Assembly (NCBI RefSeq): GCF_003610495.1
Contig: NZ_RAPK01000007.1
Span: forward strand, 496,001 to 560,000
DNA length: 64,000 nucleotides
Source: Sinobaca qinghaiensis
GTDB taxonomy: Bacteria; Bacillota; Bacilli; Bacillales; Marinococcaceae
Direction: 5' to 3'
The position numbers were made by a program, and so were the translations under genes. The notes beneath the pieces are model-generated. The model was not told the DNA's origin, made no database searches, and worked only from the letters and a program-made list of their open reading frames with translations. The first letter of the stretch is position 1, and every line of letters starts with the position of its first letter. Positions 23,348 to 31,202 of the stretch are shown piece after piece.

Positions 23348-23355
23348 TTCTTCCT

Positions 23356-24840
23356 TTATCTTTCTTGTTGCCGTTTTGACACCTCTTCTGCGGTTCCGGC
23401 AAAACTTATTTCCGGACGCAGGCTCTGCGCACTGGAAATTGATATGGAGAATGGAAAGAGCTGTTTCCAGAAGTCAAGCAGATGCTGTCCGTCTTTCTCA
23501 AGCCATTCCGCGGCATGGAACGGCAGCGTCAGCAGAACCGCCTCTGATTCGACTTCTCGGTATTCGTACAGGAGGCGCTCTGCTTCGTAAACGATAGTCT
23601 GTGCTTTTTTTATCTTCCCGCTTCCAGAGCAGGGCCGGCACGGTTCAAACAGCCGGTCGTGCAGGCTGCGGGCCGTTTTTTTTCTTGTCATTTCAAGAAG
23701 ACCGATCCGGCTGATACCAAGTACATTTGTCAGCGCCCGGTCTTTTTTTAAAGCCTGCTTCAAGCAGTCGGTTACTTCTTCTTTGTCTTCCGTTCGTTTC
23801 ATATCAATAAAATCGATAACGATTATTCCTGCTATATCACGAAGCCTTAGCTCCTTCGCAATTACTTTTGCCGCCTCTACATTTGTCTGTTTTATTGTTT
23901 CCGCTACATTCGTTTTCCCCGTAAATCGTGCAGTATTCACGTCGATTACGGTCATTGCTTCTGTTTTATCAATTTTCAGGGAGGCGCCGTTTTTCAGCCA
24001 TACGTGGTCAAGCAGCAGCCGTTCCAGCGGCTTATCAAGCTTTTCATGGCTGAATACATTTTCACGTCCGCGGTATGTTACCATTTTGTTCGTATCTTTT
24101 TCTTCATAGCGGAGCAGACGGCGGATCCGCTCTGCTTCTTCTGCGTTATCTACTACAATCCGGCTCAGCTGGACAGCCGGATAATCTTTCAACAGCTTTT
24201 CTGCAAGCCCGCTTCCTTTTTTTAATAGACCCGGCTGTTTCATTTTACCTGCCGCTTTTTCCAGTTCGCTCCACTCTTCTTTAAGCAGCATAATATCCGC
24301 TTTAACCACTTCCCACCTGCTATCGCCTGCATTCGTACGGATAACTGCTCCCTCCTGCTGTTCTAATACTTCTGCAGCTTTCGTACGCCATGCCTCTCTT
24401 TCGGTTTCCGGATGAATTTTTTTGGAAACAGCGATATAGTTACCGTTAGGCATAAACACACTGTACTTTCCGGCAAAAGAGAGATTTTCAGTTAACCTTG
24501 CCCCTTTTTCTCCAAACTCTTCTTTTTCCACCTGAACTGCCACAAGCTGGCCCTGCGTAATAAATTCATTGATACTGCGTTTTTCTTTTCTGGCATAAGG
24601 TTCGTCCAGGCGGCGGTAGGAGAGAAGCTCATCCCTATAGAGAAATCCATTTTTTTCCCGGCCGATATCTACAAAAGCTGCCTGCATTCCCTGTACCACA
24701 TTTTTCACACGTCCAATATAAATATCCCCAGCCGTTTTTGTTTCATCCGGTTGTTCGATATGTACTTCTGCCAGCTCTCCATCTTCCAGAAGAACCGCTC
24801 TTTTTTCCGAAGTAGCCGTATTAAAAATCAATTCTTTCAT
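23356..24840 (-). CDS. rng: Ribonuclease E/G family endoribonuclease
   Basis: This single-strand-specific endoribonuclease takes part in rRNA and mRNA processing. The 494-aa protein lacks the long RNase E C-terminal scaffold and so is RNase G-like. It has an S1 domain (GDIYIGRVKNVVQGMQAAFVDIG, about residues 37-120) and a 5'-sensor/RNase H-like part. The catalytic acidic residues lie in MTVIDVNTARFTG and IIVIDFIDM, and the zinc-link motif is EPCRPCSGSG. ATG 24838-24840 follows AAAGGAGG. The frame is open 84 codons further upstream, but that segment overlaps another small gene and a terminator. B. subtilis 168 lacks this enzyme. Confidence 0.9.
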   Translation of the reverse strand: MKELIFNTATSEKRAVLLEDGELAEVHIEQPDETKTAGDIYIGRVKNVVQGMQAAFVDIGREKNGFLYRDELLSYRRLDEPYARKEKRSINEFITQGQLVAVQVEKEEFGEKGARLTENLSFAGKYSVFMPNGNYIAVSKKIHPETEREAWRTKAAEVLEQQEGAVIRTNAGDSRWEVVKADIMLLKEEWSELEKAAGKMKQPGLLKKGSGLAEKLLKDYPAVQLSRIVVDNAEEAERIRRLLRYEEKDTNKMVTYRGRENVFSHEKLDKPLERLLLDHVWLKNGASLKIDKTEAMTVIDVNTARFTGKTNVAETIKQTNVEAAKVIAKELRLRDIAGIIVIDFIDMKRTEDKEEVTDCLKQALKKDRALTNVLGISRIGLLEMTRKKTARSLHDRLFEPCRPCSGSGKIKKAQTIVYEAERLLYEYREVESEAVLLTLPFHAAEWLEKDGQHLLDFWKQLFPFSISISSAQSLRPEISFAGTAEEVSKRQQER

Positions 24841-24875
24841 CGTATCGTTCCTCCTTTTGCAGCTGAGGTTTTTCA

Positions 24876-24902
24876 ACAAAAAAACCCCCGTTATGACGGG
24901 AG
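24876..24902 (-). terminator. Terminator of the 52-aa ORF
   Basis: On the minus strand TCCCGT, loop CATA, ACGGGG is followed by a run of seven T. It sits between the small ORF stop (24908) and the RNase G start. Confidence 0.8.
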
Positions 24903-24907
24903 CCTGT

Positions 24908-25066
24908 CTACAGCTTTCTATTTTTAGCTTTTTCGTACAAAAGCGTAAGCTGAGTAGTGTATTTTTTCCAGTCATCATTTTCAATCGAACCGGATTGGTA
25001 TATTTTTTCTGTAAGCTGGCTTGCTTTCTTTTTTTCATCAGGAGAAAGCAGATCAATAACAGCCAT
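24908..25066 (-). CDS. Small conserved-looking protein of 52 aa, unknown function
   Basis: This short frame starts at ATG 25064-25066 with AAAGGAG 9 bases upstream and ends at TAG 24908. It encodes a soluble, highly charged helical protein with many Lys and Glu (begins MAVIDLLSPDEKKKAS; later ENDDWKKYTTQLTLLYEKAK). It has its own extended -10 promoter and a strong terminator, so it is a real monocistronic gene. It lies between minD and RNase G, where B. subtilis has spoIVFA and spoIVFB, but it does not resemble either. The function is unknown. Confidence 0.65.
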   Translation of the reverse strand: MAVIDLLSPDEKKKASQLTEKIYQSGSIENDDWKKYTTQLTLLYEKAKNRKL

Positions 25067-25122
25067 AGGTAACGTCTCCTTTGTTGATTCATTCGCAGGA
25101 CTTTAGTGTACTTTCTTCTTTT

Positions 25123-25131
25123 AGTATACCA
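25123..25131 (-). promoter_or_regulatory. Extended -10 promoter of the 52-aa ORF
   Basis: The minus strand reads TGG-TATACT, an extended -10, about 55 bases before the small ORF. The -35 is weak. Confidence 0.5.
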
Positions 25132-25180
25132 TAACCCGGCATAAGTATAGAATAGTCTGCTTTACAGGAGCAGGCGCCAT

Positions 25181-25213
25181 AAAAAAGAGTCCCTTTCAGG
25201 GGGACTCTCTCCA
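25181..25213 (-). terminator. Terminator of the mre-min operon
   Basis: GAGTCCC (25187-25193) pairs with GGGACTC across the loop. On the minus strand the stem is followed by six T. It directly follows the minD stop at 25214. Confidence 0.88.
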
Positions 25214-26011
25214 TTATGCTTTCATGCCGAATAATTTTTTCATTTTGGAGAAAAAGCCTTTTTTCTCTTCTAATGACATCAACGGAACTGATTCACCCAT
25301 CATGCGCCTCGCAATATTCCGATAGCCGATAGACGCCCTGCTGTTAGGGTTCATCGCAATCGGCTCGCCTTTGTGAGCTGCTTTCAGCACGTCGTCTTCA
25401 TCTACGATAACTCCCAGCAGATCAATAGCAAGTGTTGACGTCACATCATCCACATCCAGCATCTCGCCGGAATCAGATAAGTGCTGCCTTACACGGTTAA
25501 TAACCAGTCTGGGCGGCGTGATGCCTTCTTGTTCAAGCAGTCCTACAATGCGGTCCGCGTCTCTAACCGCTGCTGTATCAGGTGTCGTAACGACAATAGC
25601 ATGGTCTGCTCCTGCCACAGCGTTTTTGTATCCCTGTTCGATTCCGGCAGGACAGTCAATCAGAATAAAATCATAATCTTCCCGAAGAGAATCAATAATT
25701 TCCTTCATTTGTTCCGGGCTGACCGCTGACTTGTCTTTTGTCTGGGCGGCAGGAATTAAATGCAGGCAGTCAAACCGCTTATCTTTAATTAAAGCCTGCT
25801 GCACACGGCAGCGGCCTTCTGCTACATCAACCAGATCATAAATAATCCGGTTTTCCAGCCCCATCACAACGTCAAGGTTGCGCAGGCCGATATCGGTATC
25901 GAGCATACAAACCTTTTTGCCCTGCAGAGCCAGAGCAGCTCCTATATTTGCGGAAGTTGTTGTTTTACCAACTCCGCCTTTTCCTGATGTAATAACGTAA
26001 GCCTCTCCCAC
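25214..26011 (-). CDS. minD: Septum site-determining ATPase MinD
   Basis: MinD binds the membrane as an ATP dimer and activates MinC to block division away from mid-cell. The 265-aa protein has the deviant Walker A GKGGVGKTT near the N-terminus, the switch region DTDIGLRNLD, IDCPAGIEQG, and a C-terminal amphipathic helix (KKGFFSKMKKLFGMK) for membrane targeting. The start is GTG 26009-26011 behind AAAGGAGG, giving the normal MGEAYVITSGKGG start. The ATG six codons earlier overlaps that ribosome site. It is last in mreBCD-minCD. Confidence 0.95.
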   Translation of the reverse strand: MGEAYVITSGKGGVGKTTTSANIGAALALQGKKVCMLDTDIGLRNLDVVMGLENRIIYDLVDVAEGRCRVQQALIKDKRFDCLHLIPAAQTKDKSAVSPEQMKEIIDSLREDYDFILIDCPAGIEQGYKNAVAGADHAIVVTTPDTAAVRDADRIVGLLEQEGITPPRLVINRVRQHLSDSGEMLDVDDVTSTLAIDLLGVIVDEDDVLKAAHKGEPIAMNPNSRASIGYRNIARRMMGESVPLMSLEEKKGFFSKMKKLFGMKA

Positions 26012-26074
26012 TGTAATTCCTCCTTTCATGCAAAAACATGAAATTTGTTATGGTACGATTTTTGCTGCTGACTA

Positions 26075-26776
26075 TTACTTTACATCTGCAGTTTTCTTAT
26101 CTCTTCGAGACGTATAATACGTCAATACTTTCATTTTCTCAAAAAGAATTTCATCTTTTTCCTGCTCATAATATGCATAAAGCGGTTCGGAAAGCAGGTC
26201 CTCCTGCTGTTCATGACGTTCCGGGGCATGATAATACTTATCGGAAATTGAAAGCTGCTTCGGTCTCATAATAGAGGCACAGATTACTGCATCTTTCTTT
26301 CCGTCAATCCCGGCGCGTGCAATTCCTTTTAAGGCACCAAGTACATAAATATCACCGGTGGCTTCTACGGTGCCTCCGGGGTTAATGTCCCCCAGAAGAA
26401 CAATGTCCCCTTTTGCACGGAGCACCTGTCCGGAACGGACAATGCTTGAAAATGACGTAATGGAGGCCTCTTCCCTGATGCGTTTGGCTTCCTCTTTTGT
26501 CATTACATAGGATTCAAGCTCTTTCATTTCAATCGTGGCTGTTTTGGAAAGGACTTTTGCTATGTCTCTTTCCTGCTCTTCTTTAATATACCGGTAACCG
26601 GCGTTCACTTTCACTGCTACTTTAGGACCGTCATTAACCAGCTGCTGTTCATTGCTGATTTTTTCTTCCAATCCTTTCATCAATTCATTAAAGTCGCATT
26701 GATCATCCAGAAAGATTGTTAAGCCCTGCTTCGTGCCTTTAATTGTAATATACTGGCTTCCGGAGCTTTGTTCCAT
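26075..26776 (-). CDS. minC: Septum site-determining inhibitor MinC
   Basis: MinC antagonises FtsZ polymerisation near the poles. The 233-aa protein has an N-terminal FtsZ-interacting domain (residues about 1-100) and a C-terminal beta-helix domain. The latter has the family sequence RSGQVLRAKGDIVLLGDINPGGTVEATGDIYVLGALKGIARAG. ATG 26774-26776 follows GAGGGGTG. It lies 63 bases upstream of minD and 78 after mreD. Confidence 0.93.
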   Translation of the reverse strand: MEQSSGSQYITIKGTKQGLTIFLDDQCDFNELMKGLEEKISNEQQLVNDGPKVAVKVNAGYRYIKEEQERDIAKVLSKTATIEMKELESYVMTKEEAKRIREEASITSFSSIVRSGQVLRAKGDIVLLGDINPGGTVEATGDIYVLGALKGIARAGIDGKKDAVICASIMRPKQLSISDKYYHAPERHEQQEDLLSEPLYAYYEQEKDEILFEKMKVLTYYTSRRDKKTADVK

Positions 26777-26854
26777 TTTTTCACCCCTCATCCTAAGCTG
26801 TCGATTTTCCGGGTTTCCCCTGTCGACCGCCTTATTTTAATCGTTACGTAAGTT

Positions 26855-27376
26855 TTATCTCTGCCATATCTTTTCGCTTTTTTCAATGTAAATGAACAGC
26901 TTCTGTAATGGCAGGTACAAAAGCGCTGCTGCTGCTGTGTTCAAAAGAAGGGAAGGCATAAGACGCCATACAAAAAAGTCGGCAAATATCACATCCGTAT
27001 AGTCAGCAACATAATAAATGCCATATGTCATCCATTCAAAAATAACGAGGGCTCCTACCACAACGGAAAGCTGAAGCAGCAGACTGCTCTTTATGCCGCG
27101 GAAGGGATAGGAACATAAGTAAGCCACAAGTCCAAAACTGAAAATATACAATCCCAATAAATCCGTATAAGTAAGATCATACAGGGCGCCGGCAAATAAT
27201 CCAAGTATAATTCCAGCTCCCGGCCCCCTGTAAATGGATGTAAATATGACCAGCAGAAGCGTAATACGGGGTACCCACTCAACTCCCCCGGCGGATGTGT
27301 TCACAAATATTTGAAACCATGTGCCTTCTATGAGGAAGGAAAAAAACACAAGGAAGGGAAGGAGATATCTAACCAT
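26855..27376 (-). CDS. mreD: Rod shape-determining membrane protein MreD
   Basis: MreD is the multi-pass partner of MreC in the elongation complex. The 173-aa protein has about five or six hydrophobic segments and the family feature GIILGLFAGALYDLTYTDLLGLY. Its ATG shares one base with the mreC stop (TGATG), so translation is coupled. Assignment rests on position and topology as much as on sequence. Confidence 0.88.
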   Translation of the reverse strand: MVRYLLPFLVFFSFLIEGTWFQIFVNTSAGGVEWVPRITLLLVIFTSIYRGPGAGIILGLFAGALYDLTYTDLLGLYIFSFGLVAYLCSYPFRGIKSSLLLQLSVVVGALVIFEWMTYGIYYVADYTDVIFADFFVWRLMPSLLLNTAAAALLYLPLQKLFIYIEKSEKIWQR

Positions 27377-28308
27377 CAGCCTCCACCCTCTTCTGTTCCA
27401 TCTACAGGCTCTTCTTCCTCTTCCTCTTCTTCTGATGTTTCTGCTTCTTCTTCAAGACCTTCATCCAGGCTTTCGCTGCTCCGCTCAATTACCGTAACCT
27501 GTTCAATGTTATAAAAACCGGCTGCGGGCTCCACGAGTGCGTTATATGTTAAGCCGTACTCATCGGGCTCAACGCTTACTACTTCACCAACAGCGAGGCC
27601 TCTTGGAAAGATACCTCCAAGACCGGATGTGCTGACCAGCTGGCCTTCTTCAATCTCTGCATCCGATTCTATCTTCCGCAGCATAAGCCCTTCACGTTCT
27701 TCATCCCAGCCTTCGATAAATGCATACACGGGGTCGCCATCTGTCGTTACCATGGCAGATACCCGATTATTGTCATCACCGTCAGACAAAAGCTGTACCG
27801 TAGAAGTAAACTGCGATGTCGACTGCACACGTCCGATCAGGCCTTCAGGCGTCATAACCGCCATATCCGGCTCTATCCCGTTCTGGGACCCTTTATCAAT
27901 ACCGATGGTTTCCGTCCAGTGATCGGGTGATCTGTGAATAACCTGCGCTGCCCGAATCGAATAATCTGTGAGGCTTTCTTCCTGGTCCACCATTTCCCGG
28001 AGTGTTTCATTTTCCTGGCGCACACCGGCTAATTCAGCTGAGATAGAAGCTGCTTCATCTACTCTGGCTTTTAATGTCTGGTTTTCCTGGTATACATTCA
28101 GCAGAAAACTTGCGTCAGTGAAAAAATCAACTGCAATATAAGCCGGTTTGCTTAATACCGACTGGGCAAAACCTGCCCCGTCCCGGAAAAGCTGTTCGGG
28201 CAGAGAAATATTGTCCCGGTCCCTCATCGAAAAACCGATGACCGCAACTAAAATAATAATACTGACCATTAGTACAATTAACCGTTTGTTGTTAATAAAT
28301 TGTGGCAT
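27376..28308 (-). CDS. mreC: Rod shape-determining protein MreC
   Basis: MreC is a bitopic membrane protein that activates the PBP2/RodA synthase from outside. The 310-aa protein has one transmembrane helix (about residues 11-27), a coiled coil (about 70-105) and the beta domain (VIHRSPDHWTETIGIDKGSQNGI, GLIGRV, STSGLGGIFPRGLAVGEV). It ends in about 30 acidic, low-complexity residues including a run of eight Glu, longer than usual. I start it at ATG 28306-28308, 5 bases after AGGTGG; a GTG three codons earlier lies within that site. Confidence 0.93.
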   Translation of the reverse strand: MPQFINNKRLIVLMVSIIILVAVIGFSMRDRDNISLPEQLFRDGAGFAQSVLSKPAYIAVDFFTDASFLLNVYQENQTLKARVDEAASISAELAGVRQENETLREMVDQEESLTDYSIRAAQVIHRSPDHWTETIGIDKGSQNGIEPDMAVMTPEGLIGRVQSTSQFTSTVQLLSDGDDNNRVSAMVTTDGDPVYAFIEGWDEEREGLMLRKIESDAEIEEGQLVSTSGLGGIFPRGLAVGEVVSVEPDEYGLTYNALVEPAAGFYNIEQVTVIERSSESLDEGLEEEAETSEEEEEEEEPVDGTEEGGG

Positions 28309-28325
28309 CCTGCCCACCTGCTTTG

Positions 28326-29372
28326 CTACTTGTTTCGATAAGAACTAAACGAGGAATTGTCTTTTGTACGGAACAGCTCTATGTTATCCAGCGCTTTGCC
28401 GGTACCCAGAGCTACACAGTCCAGCGGATTTTCTGCCACATGCACAGGCATATTGGTTTCCTCGCTTAATATCTTATCCATGTTTTTCAAAAGGGCGCCT
28501 CCGCCGGTCAACAGTATACCATGATCCATAATATCTGCTGCAAGTTCAGGCGGTGTGTTTTCCAGGGTGCTCTTCACGGCATTGACGATAGCACCGATGG
28601 TTTCTTTCATCGCTTCCGTAATTTCTCCTGATGTTAAGGTGATTGTCTTTGGAAATCCGGTTAATAAATCCCGGCCGCGGACATTAATTTCAGCAGGCTC
28701 CTCTTCCGATTGTCTGGACGCTGCAGCCAGTTCCATTTTCACCCATTCCGCTGTACGATCGCCTATCAGCACATTGTACGTTTTTTTAACATGCTGGATG
28801 ATATCGCTGTCCATCTGATCTCCAGCAGTCCGGATAGACTGGCTCGTAACAATGCCCCCAAGCGAAATAACGGCAACTTCTGTCGTTCCGCCGCCAATAT
28901 CCACTACCATGCTTCCGGTAGGCTCCCAAACGGGGAGATCCGCACCAATGGCAGCTGCAAAAGGCTCCTCTATCGTGTACGCCTCTTTTGCCCCGGCCTG
29001 TCTGGTTGCATCTTCCACCGCTCTTTTTTCCACTGAAGTAATCCCTGAGGGAACACACACCATCACATTAGGCTTCCTGCTGAAAAAGCTTTTTGTCTTC
29101 TGTGCCTGATTTATAAAGTGCCTCATCATCGTGGTGGTCGTGTCAAAATCGGCGATGACCCCATCTCTCATTGGGCGGAGAGTGACAATGTTATCTGGTG
29201 TTCTGCCTATCATATTCTTAGCAGCCGTCCCCACCGCCTCTATTGTATTCGTATCCTTCCGGATCGCTACAACCGAAGGTTCACGGACAATAACTCCCTT
29301 ACCTTTAACAAATACTAATGTGTTTGCCGTTCCTAAATCTACTGCTAAATCCTTTGTAAAACCACCAAACAT
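28326..29372 (-). CDS. mreB: Rod shape-determining actin homologue MreB
   Basis: MreB forms membrane filaments that direct lateral wall synthesis. The 348-aa protein has the actin-fold phosphate loops [13 protein letters not shown] and [18 protein letters not shown] and the adenosine motif [22 protein letters not shown]-type conserved segments ([23 protein letters not shown]) are also present. GGGAG precedes ATG 29370-29372. It heads mreB-mreC-mreD-minC-minD. Confidence 0.97.
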   Translation of the reverse strand: MFGGFTKDLAVDLGTANTLVFVKGKGVIVREPSVVAIRKDTNTIEAVGTAAKNMIGRTPDNIVTLRPMRDGVIADFDTTTTMMRHFINQAQKTKSFFSRKPNVMVCVPSGITSVEKRAVEDATRQAGAKEAYTIEEPFAAAIGADLPVWEPTGSMVVDIGGGTTEVAVISLGGIVTSQSIRTAGDQMDSDIIQHVKKTYNVLIGDRTAEWVKMELAAASRQSEEEPAEINVRGRDLLTGFPKTITLTSGEITEAMKETIGAIVNAVKSTLENTPPELAADIMDHGILLTGGGALLKNMDKILSEETNMPVHVAENPLDCVALGTGKALDNIELFRTKDNSSFSSYRNK

Positions 29373-29475
29373 CTATGTATCTCCCTTCAACTCCTGTAAA
29401 TCTGCACCGCCGATGTGGCAGTCCGGCATCCGGATGTATTTCGGATTTTTTTCACCGTCTTAACCACTATTCTTC

Positions 29476-29481
29476 ATTATA
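29476..29481 (-). promoter_or_regulatory. mreB: -10 element of the mre-min operon
   Basis: On the minus strand a perfect TATAAT lies about 104 bases before mreB. No convincing -35 is present, so the call is tentative. Confidence 0.4.
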
Positions 29482-29563
29482 CGCAAAATGAACTCAAAAA
29501 CATAGACCCGCCTCTTGTTTTTTTAGGAGAAGATCTGCCTATTTTTCTTCCTGTTATCGTAAT

Positions 29564-29606
29564 AAAAATACCCCGGCCTATCAAGCGGCTGGGGCATTTT
29601 TTATTT
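29564..29606 (-). terminator. Terminator of radC
   Basis: On the minus strand TGCCCCAGCC pairs with GGCCGGGGTA across a loop and is followed by TTTTTAT. It lies just past the radC stop at 29608. Confidence 0.8.
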
Positions 29607-29607
29607 A

Positions 29608-30300
29608 TTATTGTGTAATATGTCCCTTTTCTTTGAGGCTGGTAAACGTTTCATCTCCAATAATAACGTGATCGAGAACTTCCATGCCAAGCAGCCTCCC
29701 GCATTCTGCCAGACGCTTGGTTACATCAATATCTTCCCTGCTTGGCGAGGGATCACCGGAAGGATGGTTGTGCAGGCAGATAATCGAGGCGGCAGAACGG
29801 CGCAGCGCTTCTTTAAACACCTCCCTGGGATGAACGATACTGGAATTAAGGCTGCCAATAAACAATGTCTGTTTGTGCAGGACCTGATTTTTCGTATTCA
29901 GGGCAAGGACAACAAAATGCTCCTGTTTTAGAAACCGCATGTCTTCCATGACAAAATCGGCGACATCCTCAGGAGAACGAATCGTGTATTTCTCTTCCGC
30001 TTTATAAGTGTATAAGCGGCGGCCCAGTTCCAAAGCGGCTTTTAATTCCGCCGCTTTCCCCTTTCCTATTCCTTTAACCGTCTGAAGTTCTTCAAGCGTA
30101 GCTTCTTTTAGAAAAGATAAATCATCGAACGTATAAAGCAGCCTTTGAGCCAGTACCATAACGGATTCTTCTTTTGTACCGGTCCGCAGCATAAGAGCAA
30201 GCAGTTCCTGGTTGGAGAGGGATCTTGCACCATTTTTGAGTATTTTTTCTCTTGGACGCTCTGTTTTGGGAATGTCTTTAAAAATAAGGGGGGAAGTCAT
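29608..30300 (-). CDS. radC: RadC-family JAB/MPN-domain protein
   Basis: This 230-aa protein has an N-terminal helix-hairpin-helix region (LQTVKGIGKGKAAELKAALELGRR) and a C-terminal JAMM metal site HNHPSGDPSPSREDID. The family was once linked to DNA repair, but its role in bacteria is unsettled. AAGGAG precedes ATG 30298-30300. It keeps its place upstream of mreB; maf, which sits beside it in B. subtilis, is absent here. Confidence 0.92.
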   Translation of the reverse strand: MTSPLIFKDIPKTERPREKILKNGARSLSNQELLALMLRTGTKEESVMVLAQRLLYTFDDLSFLKEATLEELQTVKGIGKGKAAELKAALELGRRLYTYKAEEKYTIRSPEDVADFVMEDMRFLKQEHFVVLALNTKNQVLHKQTLFIGSLNSSIVHPREVFKEALRRSAASIICLHNHPSGDPSPSREDIDVTKRLAECGRLLGMEVLDHVIIGDETFTSLKEKGHITQ

Positions 30301-30338
30301 GCATGTCTCCTTTTCGTAAAGTTAATAAGAGGTGGTAA

Positions 30339-31100
30339 TTAAGGGGAGAGGCCAATCCAGTGACTGTACCATGTATAAAAAGGGGTGCCGGCATAAACAG
30401 CGGTTAAGCAGGCCGAAGCGATAAAAGGAGCAAATGGAAATAACTGTCTGCGGTTCATTTTTTTCGTGCAGAGCCTGAATAGTCCCCAGGCCGTTCCAGT
30501 GATTGCTGCTAGAAATACAGTAAGCACCGCTGCCGGCAGGCCGACGGCAAAAGCAATAAAAGCAAACAGCTTTATATCGCCGCCGCCCAGCCCGCCTTTA
30601 GTCAACACAGCAAAAATATACAGCAGTAAAAATACAAGCAGACCATTTCCCGCAGAAGATGCCAGTTCACTGAATGTCCCGGAGGCCAGCTTAACAGCCG
30701 CCGCCGCTCCTGTTCCTGCAAGAAGCAGTCGATCCGGAATAATCATATACACGAGGTCACTCACGACTGCGGCGCATAAAACCAGCACAACAATAAGTAT
30801 GAGCGCGAGTTCCCATTCCCAGCCGAATCGGATAAAGGCTGCCGCAAACAGTATACCGGCTGCCAGTTCCATAAACGGATAAAGAAAAGAAATGCCTTCC
30901 CTGCAGTACCGGCATTTTCCTTTCAGCAGTAAATAAGAAAGAACAGGAACTAAATCCTTTTTTGCGATAGAACGTCTGCATGAAGGACAGTGGGAAGCAG
31001 GATAAAGAAGCGACTCTTTTTTTGGAAGACGGAGGCCGACTACATTCGTAAATGAGCCCATCACGCTGCCAATAACTAAACTGTACCAAATCACAATCAC
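30339..31100 (-). CDS. comC: Prepilin peptidase (type IV leader peptidase, ComC-like)
   Basis: ComC cleaves and methylates prepilin-like competence (ComG) pseudopilins in the membrane. The 253-aa protein has the N-terminal domain with FTNVVGLRLP and two CxxC pairs (CPSCRRS, CRYCREG). The aspartyl catalytic sites are in VVSDLVYMIIPD and GLGGGDIKLF, with about seven membrane helices. The start is GTG 31098-31100 with AAAGGAG upstream. It keeps the B. subtilis place next to folC. It implies competence pseudopili, whose comG genes are not in this window. Confidence 0.9.
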   Translation of the reverse strand: MIVIWYSLVIGSVMGSFTNVVGLRLPKKESLLYPASHCPSCRRSIAKKDLVPVLSYLLLKGKCRYCREGISFLYPFMELAAGILFAAAFIRFGWEWELALILIVVLVLCAAVVSDLVYMIIPDRLLLAGTGAAAAVKLASGTFSELASSAGNGLLVFLLLYIFAVLTKGGLGGGDIKLFAFIAFAVGLPAAVLTVFLAAITGTAWGLFRLCTKKMNRRQLFPFAPFIASACLTAVYAGTPFYTWYSHWIGLSP

Positions 31101-31171
31101 ATATTTTGTTCTCCTTTCTTTTAATGATTATATAATACCATAACTAAAGAACTATTTTAAGCTTTTTTCCA

Positions 31172-31202
31172 CGAAAAAAGAAGCTCTTTATCAGAGCTTC
31201 CA
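31172..31202 (-). terminator. Terminator of folC
   Basis: GAAGCTCT (31180-31187) pairs with AGAGCTTC (31193-31200) and is followed on the minus strand by CTTTTTTC. It overlaps the folC stop at 31191. Confidence 0.75.

Noticed and set aside
24841-25092. 84-residue N-terminal extension of RNase G
   Set aside because: The open frame upstream of ATG 24840 crosses a strong terminator and the 52-aa gene in another frame, and a good ribosome site precedes the internal ATG.
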